Both the position numbers and the translations under genes were made by a program. From positions 130,788,990 to 130,852,989 of the forward strand of contig NC_050101.1 of the NCBI RefSeq assembly GCF_902167145.1: a stretch of DNA of 64,000 nucleotides. Reading direction: 5' to 3'. Below are positions 11,536 through 23,860 of the stretch, in pieces. The first letter of the stretch is position 1. Each line of letters starts with the position of its first letter. The DNA comes from Zea mays (lineage: Eukaryota; Streptophyta; Magnoliopsida; Poales; Poaceae). Below the pieces are notes generated by a model. That model made no database searches and was not told where the DNA came from. It saw nothing but the letters and a program-made list of their open reading frames with translations.

Positions 11536-12615
11536 TGTCGGAGATGAAAATCCTTCGGCCGGGTGGCGGAATGCACCCGCCCTAATCCTAAGATGAGGAG
11601 GGGGCCTAAGCGGTTGCTTGTTTGGTGAATTCGGGATGAACACAAGAACACTCGAGGAATTAGAGTGGTTCAGGCCGCAGGAGCGTAATACCCTACCTTC
11701 ATTGTCTATAAGTTGTATTGAGTCTATCCCTTGTAACGATGTGTCCCTTCCCTTTTATAGTTTAAGGGAGGTACACACAAGGATGCTGAGCCCCGACATG
11801 CGGGCCCAGGAGCATAATGGTAGGAATACATTATGTGAATAGTAAATGCTGACATCACACAAAGATCCTCCGCCTTAGTAACGCATGAGTAATCAGCGGG
11901 AGTCATGATGACCGCAGTCCATGCAGCATTGATAGTCAGTAACCCTTTTCTTAGAAACGTGCGAGTAATGGTGAGTAACAGCACAGCCCATGCAATGTGG
12001 ACTGGGTGCGCCGCCTGTCACTGGAATGGACAGGCACACATCTTATCCGTAATAAATGCAAAGACGCGCGTAGCCCAGAGGCTTTATGCCAGGTTCCGCC
12101 CGTTGGCTTACACCGCACGCAGTAAGCCACATGGCAGCATTGGGCCTCCGCTTGGGCGGGGAGCAGGAGTATATGCGATTAGGTCCGGATCCCACCAGAC
12201 TAGGTCTGGACACGTGTCGGCACAGGACCCCGCTTGGGCCCTGATTAAGGCTCAGGTATGTTCTGTCCTAGAACCGGCGACCCCACCGTGGGTGGCCTAG
12301 ACCCCATACAGGGAGGTCCAGATCCATTCCAGGGTCCGGTTCGCACACGTGGAGGTCCTGGACCAAACTTGGAGGCCCGAACCATATATACAGGGGTCCG
12401 GCACCTTCCCATGGGGGTCCGGACACGTGGCGGCACCGGACCCGCCCATGTGGTGGGGTCAGGTGCTGTTGCTGGCCTAGAGTAGTCGCCCGAGGCTGGG
12501 GCGAGTCATGGCCTGGTCCCACATACAGCTCTTTTACCACGCGACTAAAAATAGTCGCGTGGGTACTGCATCTTTATACAGTAGTAAGGGGTACCCTAGT
12601 TTCAGGGTACCGACA
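11536..12615 (-). mobile_element. Solo LTR of a gypsy element, flanked by CAAGG
   Basis: A 1080-bp minus-strand LTR that starts TGTCGGTACCC and ends CTCCGACA. It has the same plan as the 1.09 kb LTRs at 45610-46702 and 56841-57932: similar start and end, a TATA-like CTATAAAAGG on the minus strand at 11761-11752, and repeated GGTCCGG-type motifs. It is flanked by perfect 5-bp copies CAAGG (11531-11535 and 12616-12620) with no internal region or PBS. This is the signature of unequal recombination between the two LTRs of a full element. The sequence is diverged from the LTRs at 45610. Confidence 0.88.
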
Positions 12616-12620
12616 CAAGG
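12616..12620. repeat. CAAGG target-site copy 2, shared by two insertions
   Basis: This copy is at once the right target duplication of the solo LTR and the left one of the Del-type element starting at 12621. Confidence 0.85.
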
Positions 12621-15600
12621 TGTAACACCCTGAATTTGGGGGTATAAAATTTCTTTTCTAATATCCACCAAATTCAGGTGTTACTCTCTCAGTTCTTCGC
12701 TTTCCTTTCTCTTTTCCCTAAAAATGGAGAATTATTTTGTTTTATATTAGCGTAAACCTAGTGGAATGAGCCCTAGAGGCACTTTGGTTGCATTGATGCT
12801 GTTGCATGGTGTTTCTAAGTGCAAAATATGTTTAAAACATGTTAACATATCTTATAGAAGCGCTCGGTAAATTTTCATATTTTTCGGAATATTTTTCTAT
12901 TTTCCGGAATCTAAAATCTATTTATTTGTGGAACTTAAAAATATTTTTAGAAATTCTAATTATGTTTTTTGAGTTCATTAGGTGCCAAAATATTTATAGG
13001 AATTTTTCTGAAATTTTTGAAAGCATATATAATATTTTAAGCACAAAATATGGAATTCTAGGCTTTTTTCGAGTTTTAAAAATAGTAAAATCCGAATTTT
13101 AACCGAATTCTCATCTCATCCAAACCCTAGATATATATACATGTCCGGCTTCATCTCGTCGAGCCCGTTCCAGAACACAAAACGTTTCCCCCAAATCCAA
13201 TCCCTAGCTCCCGGTATTGCTCGCCGAAGTTCGGGGCGGTTCCAACTCCGGCGAGCAATTACTTCCAATCCGTGCATCGTCTGCCGAATCCGAGGGTATC
13301 GCTACGTTCGTCTCGTCGAGGGCTTCGTCGCAGCGCGTTCGGTTCGTCGATTGGATCCCCGAATCTCCGGCAATCGACGGATTTCTCCTCGGCTCCGACG
13401 AGGTCTTCTTCCCCGGTGAGCCTCCTCCATGGATTTCAACCCTAGTTCTTCATTTCTTCTCTCCTCTCTGCGCAGCCCCTCTATCTCTCCCCACCGCCCC
13501 CTACGCGTGCCGGCCCTGCCCCTGTGCGCGCCCACCCTGCCCCTGCCGTGGCGCGGAGACGACCGGCCGTGGCGGCCGAGCTGCTTGGGGCACGGCAGCC
13601 CGCGGCGGCGGCGTGGCCCCCTGCGCGCATGTCCCGGCGCCCCCTGCGCGCGTGGCGTGGCACGGCGGCGCGGCCCCGGCCCCCGTGGCGGCGTCCGAGC
13701 TCTTCCCCCTCCCCTGCGCAGCTGCAGCCCCATGGCCATGGATTTCCAACGTGAGGTAGAGAGGAGAGAGGAAGAGGACGATGGCATTTTCGTAAATAAG
13801 TACGCGCGAATTACAGTATGGTTTAAAACATTCATAACTTTTGCGTTTTAAACCCGATTCGATCCATTCAAGTTGCGTTAGATTCGTATTAATATTATCT
13901 TAATTTAGAAATATTTATGCCCACTGTTGCACATTTTATTTAATTTAGTTAAACATTTGTTCAACCAGTGGCTAATAGAACGACATTTCAATTTAAAAAT
14001 CTAATTTAGGAATTCGATTTGCGCATTTATAATTAGTCACCAACATGATTAACCTTAACTGAAATGTTATTTATTAATAATTATTTAGTTTAATTACGTT
14101 GTTTAATTATTAGTTTCGCATGTCGGTCCGCGCGTGTCGCGGTGCTGTTTCGCGCACGTCGTCGCGTGTCATTCGCGAGTGTTGCGCGTGTTGTTCGCAC
14201 GCGTTGTCGTGTGCCGTTCACGTGTGTCACGCGCCTTGCCGCGTGCCGTTCGCGCGTATCGCGCGTTGTCCGCGCGCTAAGTCGTTTGTGTCCGTACGTT
14301 GCACACATCGTGTTTGCACGTCGTGCGTCGTTAATTCGTCTCGCTTAGAATCGCTCATATTAATTAAGTTACTTGCTTAACTGTCAACTATTAAAATAGT
14401 AAGTTAGTCAAAACTAAGTAGTATTAATTTACATTTTATTAATATCAATAAATATAATTATGTTGAATTGGATGTTCTAATTAGTACTTGTTTAACGTAA
14501 ACGCGCTAACCCCTCGACCGTAGCTTCGACTATCGTGGTTCTGTTCCTCGCGTAACCGTAGAGGCGCTCTCTATTTTATATTGCTCGCTTTTATAACATT
14601 TTATCTTGTATGGTGCAATGTTCTTATGCATATGTATATGTTTGTTTGCTTGTGCCTGTTCGTCTTCGCGTCGCGTTGCGATTAGATCGCGATTCGTTTC
14701 TGAGCTTCGAGGAATCGACGATCAAGCATGGCGACCAAGTGATCGAACTCTTCGAGTTCTACGAGATCGAAGACCTGAGCATCTGTTTGGTGAAGGCAAG
14801 TGTCCTCTGACCTATTATGTCCCATTTACTTTATAATTCATCAACCCGCATACCATGATCAACCTAAGGATTGACTAGCTTTGTATTTACCTTGTCCTTG
14901 ATTACCTTTTGGGTTATTATTGTTTAGCTTTATGCTATTGCTCAACTCTAATCAATGAACATGATGAGATTTATCAATGATACGCGGTTTCCCTTATTTA
15001 TTATGATGTTATACTTGTGTCATTCAAGGGGGCTCGAGCGGTTTCTCGAGTGCCTCTCCGTAAGGACCTGTTCGTTGGATGACCGCTCGGGAAAACAGTG
15101 CAACCATGAGGGTGGAATGGGATGCCCTTAGCTGAATAATTAGAGGAACCGGGGTGTAGTTCGCTTAGCCGTCGTGCCGTTAATGGGGCTCGGTGTATGC
15201 GGCTCGCTCTGCCAAGTTTGGTTCGCCCCTTGGGAAGGAGTGCGGTGCATTTAGGAAACCTAACGGGCGGCTACAGCCTCGGGGAATCTTTGTAAAGGCT
15301 ACGTAGTGAAACCCTGCCTATTCACCTTGGTAGTGTTTAAGGGTTTGATCGGCCCGAGGCAAGAGGGAATCACGACTTGTGGGTAAAGTGCGCAACCTCT
15401 GCAGAGTGTTATGAAACTGATATATCAATCGTGCTCGCGGTTATGAGCGGCCAAGGGAGCTCCATTGATTAGTGATACTTGATCAGAGATGTTCGGATTA
15501 CAGGTGGTGATGAGAATGATGGTTTTGATTATGATTATGGTAATGGTAAGTGGTATTCTTTCCGTTTGGAAAGGGTACTTTTGGGTTAACAACTTGGGTT

Positions 15601-16099
15601 AATGTTAAAACTTGGCTCTCTACTATTAATAATTACATGACCAACTAAAAGCAACTGCTTGACCTTAACCCCACATAAAGCTAGTCCACTTCAGCCAAAC
15701 GGGACATTTGCTGAGTACGTTGATGTGTACTCACCCTTGCTTTCACAAAACACCAGGTTGCCTTTGGTGCAATCTATGCTCAGGTAAAGAAGAAGGAGAA
15801 CGGTGTCGAGGCGGATCTCCAGGAGTTTCAGGACATCGAAGAGTTCGAGGATTAGGCTAGCGACCTCCCCCAGTCAGCTGCCTGTGGTGGGTTGTTTACG
15901 TTGGCTACGTTTCGATTCTGTGTACTTTGATTTATATTATGTAAATGACTCTAGTCTGTAATATTATTACTTACTCTTTATTGTAATTCGAAGCATTATG
16001 CTATGATGAGTCATTTATGTAATCGCTGTGTACGTGAATTTCTGATCCTGGCACGTACATGGTTCGCATTCGGTTTACCTTCTAAAACCGGGTGTGACA
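12621..16099 (+). repeat. 5' LTR of the Del/Tekay-type element
   Basis: A 3479-bp LTR. Contents: TGTAACACCC start; an ATATATATAC TATA-like stretch at 13131-13140; a GC-rich block (13440-13750) whose ORFs look spurious; a CG-rich degenerate block of GTGCCGTTCGCG-like units (14120-14340); conserved motifs at 15070-15130 and 15390-15450; and a GGGTGTGACA end. Confidence 0.93.
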
Positions 16100-16103
16100 T
16101 AAG

Positions 16104-16116
16104 TGGTATCAAAGCC
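16104..16116 (+). other. Primer-binding site of the Del/Tekay-type element
   Basis: TGGTATCAAAGCC, four bases after the LTR end. It differs from the usual initiator-Met site TGGTATCAGAGCC at one base. Confidence 0.85.
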
Positions 16117-16849
16117 GTGCTGACTGTAGGACCGCTGACCTAGAGTAGCATTGGCCGTTTTAAGGACTTATTGATTATTACTTCATCTCATCCTTGATTC
16201 TGCTTCAAAATATTAGTCACCTCGACTAATTCTATGTTGTGCTCCTATATGCCCCCTTGCCAAAAAGTATTTTATTCTAGTATGGTCTATACTTCTCTCA
16301 ATCTATTAGATCTGATCTTATCTTGTGCTTGCGACATCTTTGTAGATGCCCCCTGACCATAGCCTTTAGTCTTTTGGGACTCTTTCCTCATCCATTATTA
16401 AATTGCTACTATTTGATCATCTTTATTCCATTTTGTTATTGACATGCTCGTATCCTTGCATTTTTAATACCCTTATCCCTTAACCTAAAGCACTTACCCT
16501 TGTACCTCTACTACCTATTTAAACATTTCAGTTTATATGTCCATGATCTTACTATCTTTTGAGACCCTTTCCTATTCTATTGATAAGTCGCTATGTTTTT
16601 GGCAATTTGTACTTTCTTGGTCTTGGTATGCTCGTACCATTGGAATCTTGCATACTCTTATTTTTATATATGCTCACCTTTATGTCCCAATATCTGTTTG
16701 GAATATTTCAGTTAACATGCCCTTGACCACCCTTGTTTCCTAATGATCCATGAGTGATCATTTTATTTTGCACACATGTAGTAATCTCGTTGTTTCCTTG
16801 TAACTCCACTCGGTAATGAATCTTTACTTCAACCCTTCTGTTGGAACCT

Positions 16850-18780
16850 TACCGATCTTACCCTTGATTGTTTTCTCCACTTTGTCGTTTCGCGAGTCTT
16901 GTCTTAACTATATCCTTTGTTATGCTTTTTAATTATTATCATATGCACCCTTGACACCTCTATATCCTACATTGATGTTTGTCTCATACTTGCCCTTTAA
17001 AATCGCCCCTCTTCCGTCTCATACCTTCTTTCTCTTGGTCATATCCTCTTCTTTGGCTCGCGAGTTTGTAACCTCATCCTTTGTTGTGCTTTTGCTTCTT
17101 ATTGCCTTTACCCTTCTCATCTCTCAATCTTACCTTGGTGATTACGCTATGTTCGTTATCTAAAACCTCCAATCTCCCACCTTAGTTCAAGCGTGGTCTC
17201 TTACTTATCTCACCCGTGGTTATATCCTATACTTTACCTCTTGCAAGACTTATCTTATTTCTATTCTTGATTGTACCTAGACTCCTGGTTTTTATGCACA
17301 TTTACCTCTTCCTGTATATCCTTGCCTATTATCACCTTTGACCCTTGACCTCTCTCCATATTTACCATGATGTTTACCTATTTCTTAGCCTCACTTATTC
17401 CATTTCAATCCGAGAGTGTTATTTTCCCTATCTGGCTCTTGTTCGTTTCCTTTCCCTTTGTCGCTTTGCAAGTCTTGTCTTACCTTAACTTCATCCTTTG
17501 TTGAGCTTTTGTTTGATATCATCCTTACCTTTGTAATCTGTAGATCTTGCCTTGATACTTATCTTAGGTCTGCTTGTTGAAACCCCCTCTTTTCTATCTC
17601 AATTCGAGAGATATGTTTTACTTATCCCACCCTTGACTATATCCTCTTCTTTATCGCGTGTAGGCCTAGACTTAACTCCATTCGTTATTGTATTTGTACC
17701 ACTTGCTCTTCTATGCCTTTATCTTTTCTCTTACACCCTTGTTCGTTATCGCCTTTGGCCCTTGCGACATTTATGTCTTCTACCTAAATGCTTACCTTAA
17801 ACTTATCCTTTAAATCCTCCCCTTTCTTTCAACCCAGTTTGAGAGTTGCGAGTTACCTACCTCTCCCTTGATTTCTCTTCACTTCTTTTCGCCTTACAAG
17901 TGTTGTCTTAATTCCATCCTTTGCTGTGTTTTGATTTTCTATCACCATCACCTTGTCATCCATCGATCTTGCCTTGATACTCATCTTTATTCATACTCAA
18001 CAAAAAATTCTCCGCTCTTCCACCTCAAATTGAGAGTGGCAGTTTACCTATCTGGCCCTTGGACGTACCCTCTTTTTTCACTTGCACGTCTTGTCTTAAC
18101 TCCACCCTCTGTGGTATTTATATCCTTGGTTCTTATACCCATTTACCTCCTCTTCTACATCCTTGTACATTATTACCACCTTTAAACCCTCGTGATACCT
18201 ATGCCCTTGCCCATATGCTTATCTTGAACCTACCCTTTAAAGCCTGCTCTTTTTCATCGCTGCTTGAGGATAATGCCTCACCTACTTCACCATTGATTGC
18301 TTCCCCTTCTTTGATGTCTCACAAGTTTTGTCTAAAATACATCCTTGGTTGTGTTTGTCTGTTATCACCTTAACCCTTGTCATCCCTTGATCTTTACCAT
18401 GATGCTTATCTTGCACCTGCATTTTAAAGCCTCCTCTCCCATTTCATTTCAAGAGTGATGTCTTGCCTATCCCGCTCTTGTTTATTTCCTTTTTCCTCTG
18501 TCGCGTTGCAAGTCTTGTCCTAACTCTATCTTTTGGTGTGTTTTTGCCTTTCACCTCCCTTACCTTTGTAATCTCTAGATCTTTCCATGATGTTATCTTA
18601 TGTCTACCTTTTGAAATATCATCTTTTCCATCTCGATTTGAGAATGGTGTTTTACCTATCCTGACCTTGGTTGCATTCTCTCCCTTGTCGGTTACAATCA
18701 TTGCTTTAGCTCCATCCTTTATTATGCTCATGCCCCTACCCTCCATGTATTATTATTCCCCTTGCCTTTTGTTGGCCTTA
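16850..18780 (+). repeat. Degenerate, C/T-rich tandem repeat of about 200 bp in a non-coding internal region
   Basis: A motif like CTTGTCTTAACTCCATCC followed by TTTGTTGTGCTTTT recurs near 16890, 17066, 17479, 17666, 17900, 18091, 18318, 18508 and 18707. A second motif like TTCGAGAGTG...TTTACCTATC recurs near 17408, 17608, 17838, 18028, 18258, 18450 and 18635. Spacing is mostly 185-230 bp. No ORF longer than about 107 codons runs through it. It takes the place where gag-pol would be. Flanks 16117-16850 and 18780-19414 are also non-coding and C/T-rich. Confidence 0.7.
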
Positions 18781-19414
18781 GAGTAGTTTCCCTTTTTTAA
18801 GGAAAGACCACCATTTAATTAAAAGGAACGTATATCAACGAGATGTTTGTTGATGTGTGCTCATGATGTTTGTCCTTCTGCTATGACTGATTTGCTTCTT
18901 TGGAATGAGTGTTGATGTGTTGTGGCCCTTGGACCGTAATGGAATCTGTTTACTAGGTGAGTGCCATAGAGTTAAGTAGTTGGGTTCTCCCCCTGCTCTC
19001 TCTAATCTGTATATACTTACCTTTTCTCGTTATTCTTTCCTCTTGCACCTGTCCTTTTGGCAACCTCCAACTCCTCCAAATCAGTCAAGATCAGAGTCGA
19101 CAACATTTTCATCAAGTGTGTATCAATGCTCTTGTTAAGGGGGTTAGCCGCTAACCCCAATGAAGACAATGCAATCAACATCAACCAACAAGATCAGAGT
19201 GGTGCAGCGAAAGCGTGTGTGGGTCCTAACCCACAGGTCTAAGAGATCCTCAAGAATTGCATCAATCGGTCTCAAGCATCTGATGGTTAAAGCAACCAAT
19301 CCACAAGTCAAGCCGGTGGAGTCAAAGTTGAGTTAGAAAAAGCTATGAAAGACTAATGAACCAATCTCATTTTCTTGCTAGCCTCTTCTTGAATCTCGAG
19401 GACGAGATTCTGTT

Positions 19415-19421
19415 AAGGGGG
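19415..19421 (+). other. Polypurine tract of the Del/Tekay-type element
   Basis: AAGGGGG, eight bases before the 3' LTR, preceded by sequence whose translation resembles a degenerate pol C terminus. It would prime plus-strand synthesis. Confidence 0.65.
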
Positions 19422-19428
19422 TTAGATT

Positions 19429-22400
19429 TGTAACACCCTGAATTTGGGGGTATAAAATTTCTTTTCTAATATCCACCAAATTCAGGTGTTACTCTCTCAG
19501 TTCTTCGCTTTCCTTTCTCTTTTCCCTAAAAATGGAGAATTATTTTGTTTTATATTAGCGTAAACCTAGTGGAATGAGCCCTAGAGGCACTTTGGTTGCA
19601 TTGATGCTGTTGCATGGTGTTTCTAAGTGCAAAATATGTTTAAAACATGTTAACATATCTTATAGAAGCGCTCGGTAAATTTTCATATTTTTCGGAATAT
19701 TTTTCTATTTTCCGGAATCTAAAATCTATTTATTTGTGGAACTTAAAAATATTTTTAGAAATTCTAATTATGTTTTTTGAGTTCATTAGGTGCCAAAATA
19801 TTTATAGGAATTTTTCTGGAATTTTTGAAAGCATATATAATATTTTAAGCACAAAATATGGAATTCTAGGCTTTTTTCGAATTTTAAAAATAGTAAAATC
19901 CGAATTTTAACCGAATTCTCATCTCATCCAAACCCTAGATATATATACATGTCCGGCTTCATCTCGTCGAGCCCGTTCCAGAACACAAAACGTTTCCCCC
20001 AAATCCAATCCCTAGCTCCCGGTATTGCTCGCCGAAGTTCGGGGCGGTTCCAACTCCGGCGAGCAATTACTTCCAATCCGTGCATCATCTGCCGAATCCG
20101 AGGGTACCGCTACGTTCGTCTCGTCGAGGGCTTCGTCGCAGCGCGTTCGGTTCGTCGATTGGATCCCCGAATCTCCGGCAATCGACGGATTTCTCCTCGG
20201 CTCCGGCGAGGTCTTCTTCCCCGGTGAGCCTCCTCCATGGATTTCAACCCTAGTTCTTCATTTCTTCTCTCCTCCCTGCGCAGCCCCTCTATCTCTCCCC
20301 ACCGCCCCCTACGCGTGCCGGCCCTGCCCCTGTGCACGCCCACCCTGCCCCTGCCGTGGCGCGGAGACGACCGGCCGTGGCGGCCGAGCTGCTTGGGGCA
20401 CGGCAGCCCGCGGCGGCGGCGTGGCCCCCTGCGCGCATGTCCCGGCGCCCCCTGCGCGCGTCGCATGGCACGGCGGCGCGGCCCCGGCCCCCGTGGCGGC
20501 GTCCGAGCTCTTCCCCCTCCCCTGCGCAGCTGCAGCCCCATGGCCATGGATTTCCAACGTGAGGTAGAGAGGAGAGAGGAAGAGGACGATGGCATTTTCG
20601 TAAATAAGTACGCGCGAATTACAGTATGGTTTAAAACATTCATAACTTTTGTGTTTTAAACGCGATTCGATCTATTCAAGTTGCGTTAGATTCGTATTAA
20701 TATTATCTTAATTTAGAAATATTTATGCCCACTGTTGCACATTTTATTTAATTTAGTTAAACATTTGTTCAACCAGTGGCTAATAGAACGACATTTCAAT
20801 TTAAAAATCTAATTTAGGAATTCGATTTGCGCATTTATAATTAGTCACCAATATGATTAACCTTAACTGAAATGTTATTTATTAATAATTATTTAGTTTA
20901 ATTACGTTGTTTAATTATTAGTTTCGCATGTCGGTCCGCGCGTGTCGCGGTGCTGTTTCGCGCACGTCGTCGCGTGTCATTCGCGAGTGTTGCGCGTGTT
21001 GTTCGCACGCGTTGTCGTGTGCCGTTCACGTGTGTCGCGCGCCTTGCCGCGTGCCGTTCGCGCGTATCGCGCGTTGTCCGCGCGATAAGTCGTTTGTGTC
21101 CGCGCGTTGCACACATCGTGTTTGCACGTCGTGCGTCGTTAATTCGTCTCGCTTAGAATCGCTCATATTAATTAAGTTACTTGCTTAACTGTCAACTATT
21201 AAAATAGTAAGTTAGTCAAAACTAAGTAGTATTAATTTACATTTGATTAATATCAATTAATATAATTATGTTGAATTGGATGTTCTAATTAGTACTTGTT
21301 TAACGTAAACGCGCTAACCCCTCGACCGTAGCTTCGACTATCGTGGTTCTGTTCCTCGCGTAACCGTAGAGGCGCTCTCTATTTTATATTGCTCGCTTTT
21401 ATAACATTTTATCTTGTATGGTGCAATGTTCTTATGCATATGTATATGTTTGTTTGCTTGTGCCTGTTCGTCTTCGCGTCGCGTTGCGATTAGATCGCGA
21501 TTCGTTTCTGAGCTTCGAGGAATCGACGATCAAGCATGGCGACCAAGTGATCGAACTCTTCGAGTTCTACAAGATCGAAGACCTGAGCATCTGTTTGGTG
21601 AAGGCAAGTGTCCTCTGACCTATTATGTCCCATTTACTTTATAATTCATCAACCCGCATACCATGATCAACCTAAGGATTGACTAGCTTTGTATTTACCT
21701 TGTCCTTGATTACCTTTTGGTTATTATTGTTTAGCTTTATGCTATTGCTCAACTCTAATCAATGAACATGATGAGATTTATCAATGATACGCGGTTTCCC
21801 TTATTTATTATGATGTTATACTTGTGTCATTCAAGGGGGCTCGAGCGGTTTCTCGAGTGCCTCTCCGTAAGGACCTGTTCGTTGGATGACCGCCCGGGAA
21901 AACAGTGCAACCATGAGGGTGGAATGGGATGCCCTTAGCTGAATAATTAGAGGAACCGGGGTGTAGTTCGCTTAGCCGTCGTGCCGTTAATGGGGCTCGG
22001 TGTATGCGGCTCGCTCTGCCAAGTTTGGTTCGCCCCTTGGGGAGGAGTGCGGTGCATTTAGGAAACCTAACGGGCGGCTACAGCCTCGGGGAATCTTTGT
22101 AAAGGCTACGTAGTGAAACCCTGCCTATTCACCTTGGTAGTGTTTAAGGGTTTGATCGGCCCGAGGCAAGAGGGAATCACGACTTGTGGGTAAAGTGCGC
22201 AACCTCTGCAGAGTGTTATGAAACTGATATATCAGCCGTGCTCGCGGTTATGAGCGGCCAAGGGAGCTCCATTGATTAGTGATACTTGATCAGAGATGTT
22301 CGGATTACAGGTGGTGATGAGAATGATGGTTTTGATTATGATTATGGTAATGGTAAGTGGTATTCTTTCCGTTTGGAAAGGGTACTTTTGGGTTAACAAC

Positions 22401-22906
22401 TTGGGTTAATGTTAAAACTTGGCTCTCTACTATTAATAATTACATGACCAACTAAAAGCAACTGCTTGACCTTAACCCCACATAAAGCTAGTCCACTTCA
22501 GCCAAACGGGACATTTGCTGAGTACGTTGATGTGTACTCACCCTTGCTTTCACAAAACACCAGGTTGCCTTTGGTGCAATCTATGCTCAGGTAAAGAAGA
22601 AGGAGAACGGTGTCGAGGCGGATCTCCAGGAGTTTCAGGACATCGAAGAGTTCGAGGATTAGGCTAGCGACCTCCCCCAGTCAGCTGCCTGTGGTGGGTT
22701 GTTTACGTTGGCTACGTTTCGATTCTGTGTACTTTGATTTATATTATGTAAATGACTCTAGTCTGTAATATTATTACTTACTCTTTATTGTAATTCGAAG
22801 CATTATGCTATGATGAGTCATTTATGTAATCGCTGTGTACGTGAATTTCTGATCCTGGCACGTACATGGTTCGCATTCGGTTTACCTTCTAAAACCGGGT
22901 GTGACA
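19429..22906 (+). repeat. 3' LTR of the Del/Tekay-type element
   Basis: A 3478-bp direct copy of 12621-16099, about 99.3% identical by eye. Most differences are transitions, plus a 1-bp deletion near 21720. It carries the same spurious GC-rich ORFs. Confidence 0.93.
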
Positions 22907-23477
22907 CAAGGCAAGTGGACTTCTCCCTCTGCATACTCTGTTTGATCCCAAACAATACATTTAATAAAGTTTATTCTTGGATATATATACATATGCATAA
23001 TTTGATGGGTTACCTATTCGAATACACCTAATCTTTTCTACTGTATTCCTTGATCAAACTTGGGTATTATACCTTACCTTCGTAGCTATGCTATTGCTAC
23101 AACTTAACTTTATGTAGTCACTCCTGTTTGTGATATTAATGTTCCAAATGATAAGTTTACATTATTGTTGCTAATCCGACGATTAAGCAAGATCATATGA
23201 TTTAATTGGAACATGGAGTGACCACCCGGGAAAACAGTGCTACCATGAGGGTGGTATGGGACGCCCTTGGCTAAATAACTTGGGAAGTCTTATGTTGGGT
23301 GTTGGTCGTGGTCGACCGGAACGGGGGCATCTGCCAAGCGCTTATATTTTTGGCTCAGGCAGATTGGATACAGGCATAGTTCCCAAGCTTTACCCTGCAG
23401 ACTGGTCTATAAGTTGGTTACGTTAGGTGTGCTTTATGCAGTTTGACCATTTCTAACATTTGCATAATGAGGACTCT
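22907..23477 (+). repeat. CAAGG copy 3, then old Del-type LTR segment 2
   Basis: CAAGG (22907-22911) is followed by LTR sequence related to the younger Del-type LTR. The stretch at 23217-23275 (ACCACCCGGGAAAACAGTGC then ACCATGAGGGTGG) matches 15079-15135 closely. No ORF of interest. The CACTA transposon interrupts it at 23478. Confidence 0.75.
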
Positions 23478-23840
23478 CACTACCGGAATCTAGGCCTTTG
23501 CCGAGTGCCTTTTGTCGAGCACTCGGCAAAGGAGGCTTTGCCGAGAGCCGCCCTCGGCGAAGTCCTGCTCTCGGTAACGAGTTGTTTTACCGAGTGCAGG
23601 ACACTCGGCACAGGAAAACTCTCGGCAAAGACATGTTTGCCGAGTGTCAAACACTCGGCAAAGGTGGCTCTCGGCAAAGGGCCATCAGCGGTCGTCCTAA
23701 AGCTGACGGCCGTCAGCCTTTGCCGAGGGCCGAGGGTCAGCACTCGGCAAAGAGGCTTCTTTGCCGAGAGCCAAATATTTGGCACTCGGCAAAGAACTCT
23801 TTACCGAGTGTCTTCTCTGGACACTCGGCAAATCATATTT
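23478..23840. repeat. Left terminal inverted repeat and subterminal array of the CACTA element
   Basis: TIR at 23478, then many TTTGCCGAGTG/CACTCGGCAAA units in both orientations. In CACTA elements such arrays bind the element-encoded DNA-binding protein. ORFs here (such as 23460-23927) are repeat artefacts. Confidence 0.88.
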
Positions 23841-23860
23841 TTATTTTTTAGGTTTTGTCC

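Larger units (their letters stand above)
12621..22906 (+). mobile_element. Complete non-coding Del/Tekay-type LTR retrotransposon
   Basis: A 10,286-bp element with LTRs of 3479 bp (12621-16099) and 3478 bp (19429-22906) and CAAGG duplications on both sides. It has an initiator-Met-like PBS at 16104 and a purine tract at 19415. LTR ends are TGTAACACCC and GGGTGTGACA, a form I associate with Del/Tekay chromoviruses of grasses. The 3.3 kb internal region has no gag or pol, only C/T-rich degenerate repeats, plus a pol-like 3' tail with the motif encoding NLEDEI just before the purine tract. It is therefore non-autonomous (LARD-like). By eye the LTRs differ at about 25 positions (roughly 0.7%), so insertion was recent. 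The host DNA around it is an older LTR of a related family. Confidence 0.92.

Noticed and set aside
13141..13851. ORFs of 92-180 codons in the GC-rich block of the Del-type LTR (copy at 19949-20659)
   Set aside because: Low-complexity Pro/Arg/Ala content, overlapping open frames on both strands, no recognisable domain. Conservation between copies only reflects LTR identity.
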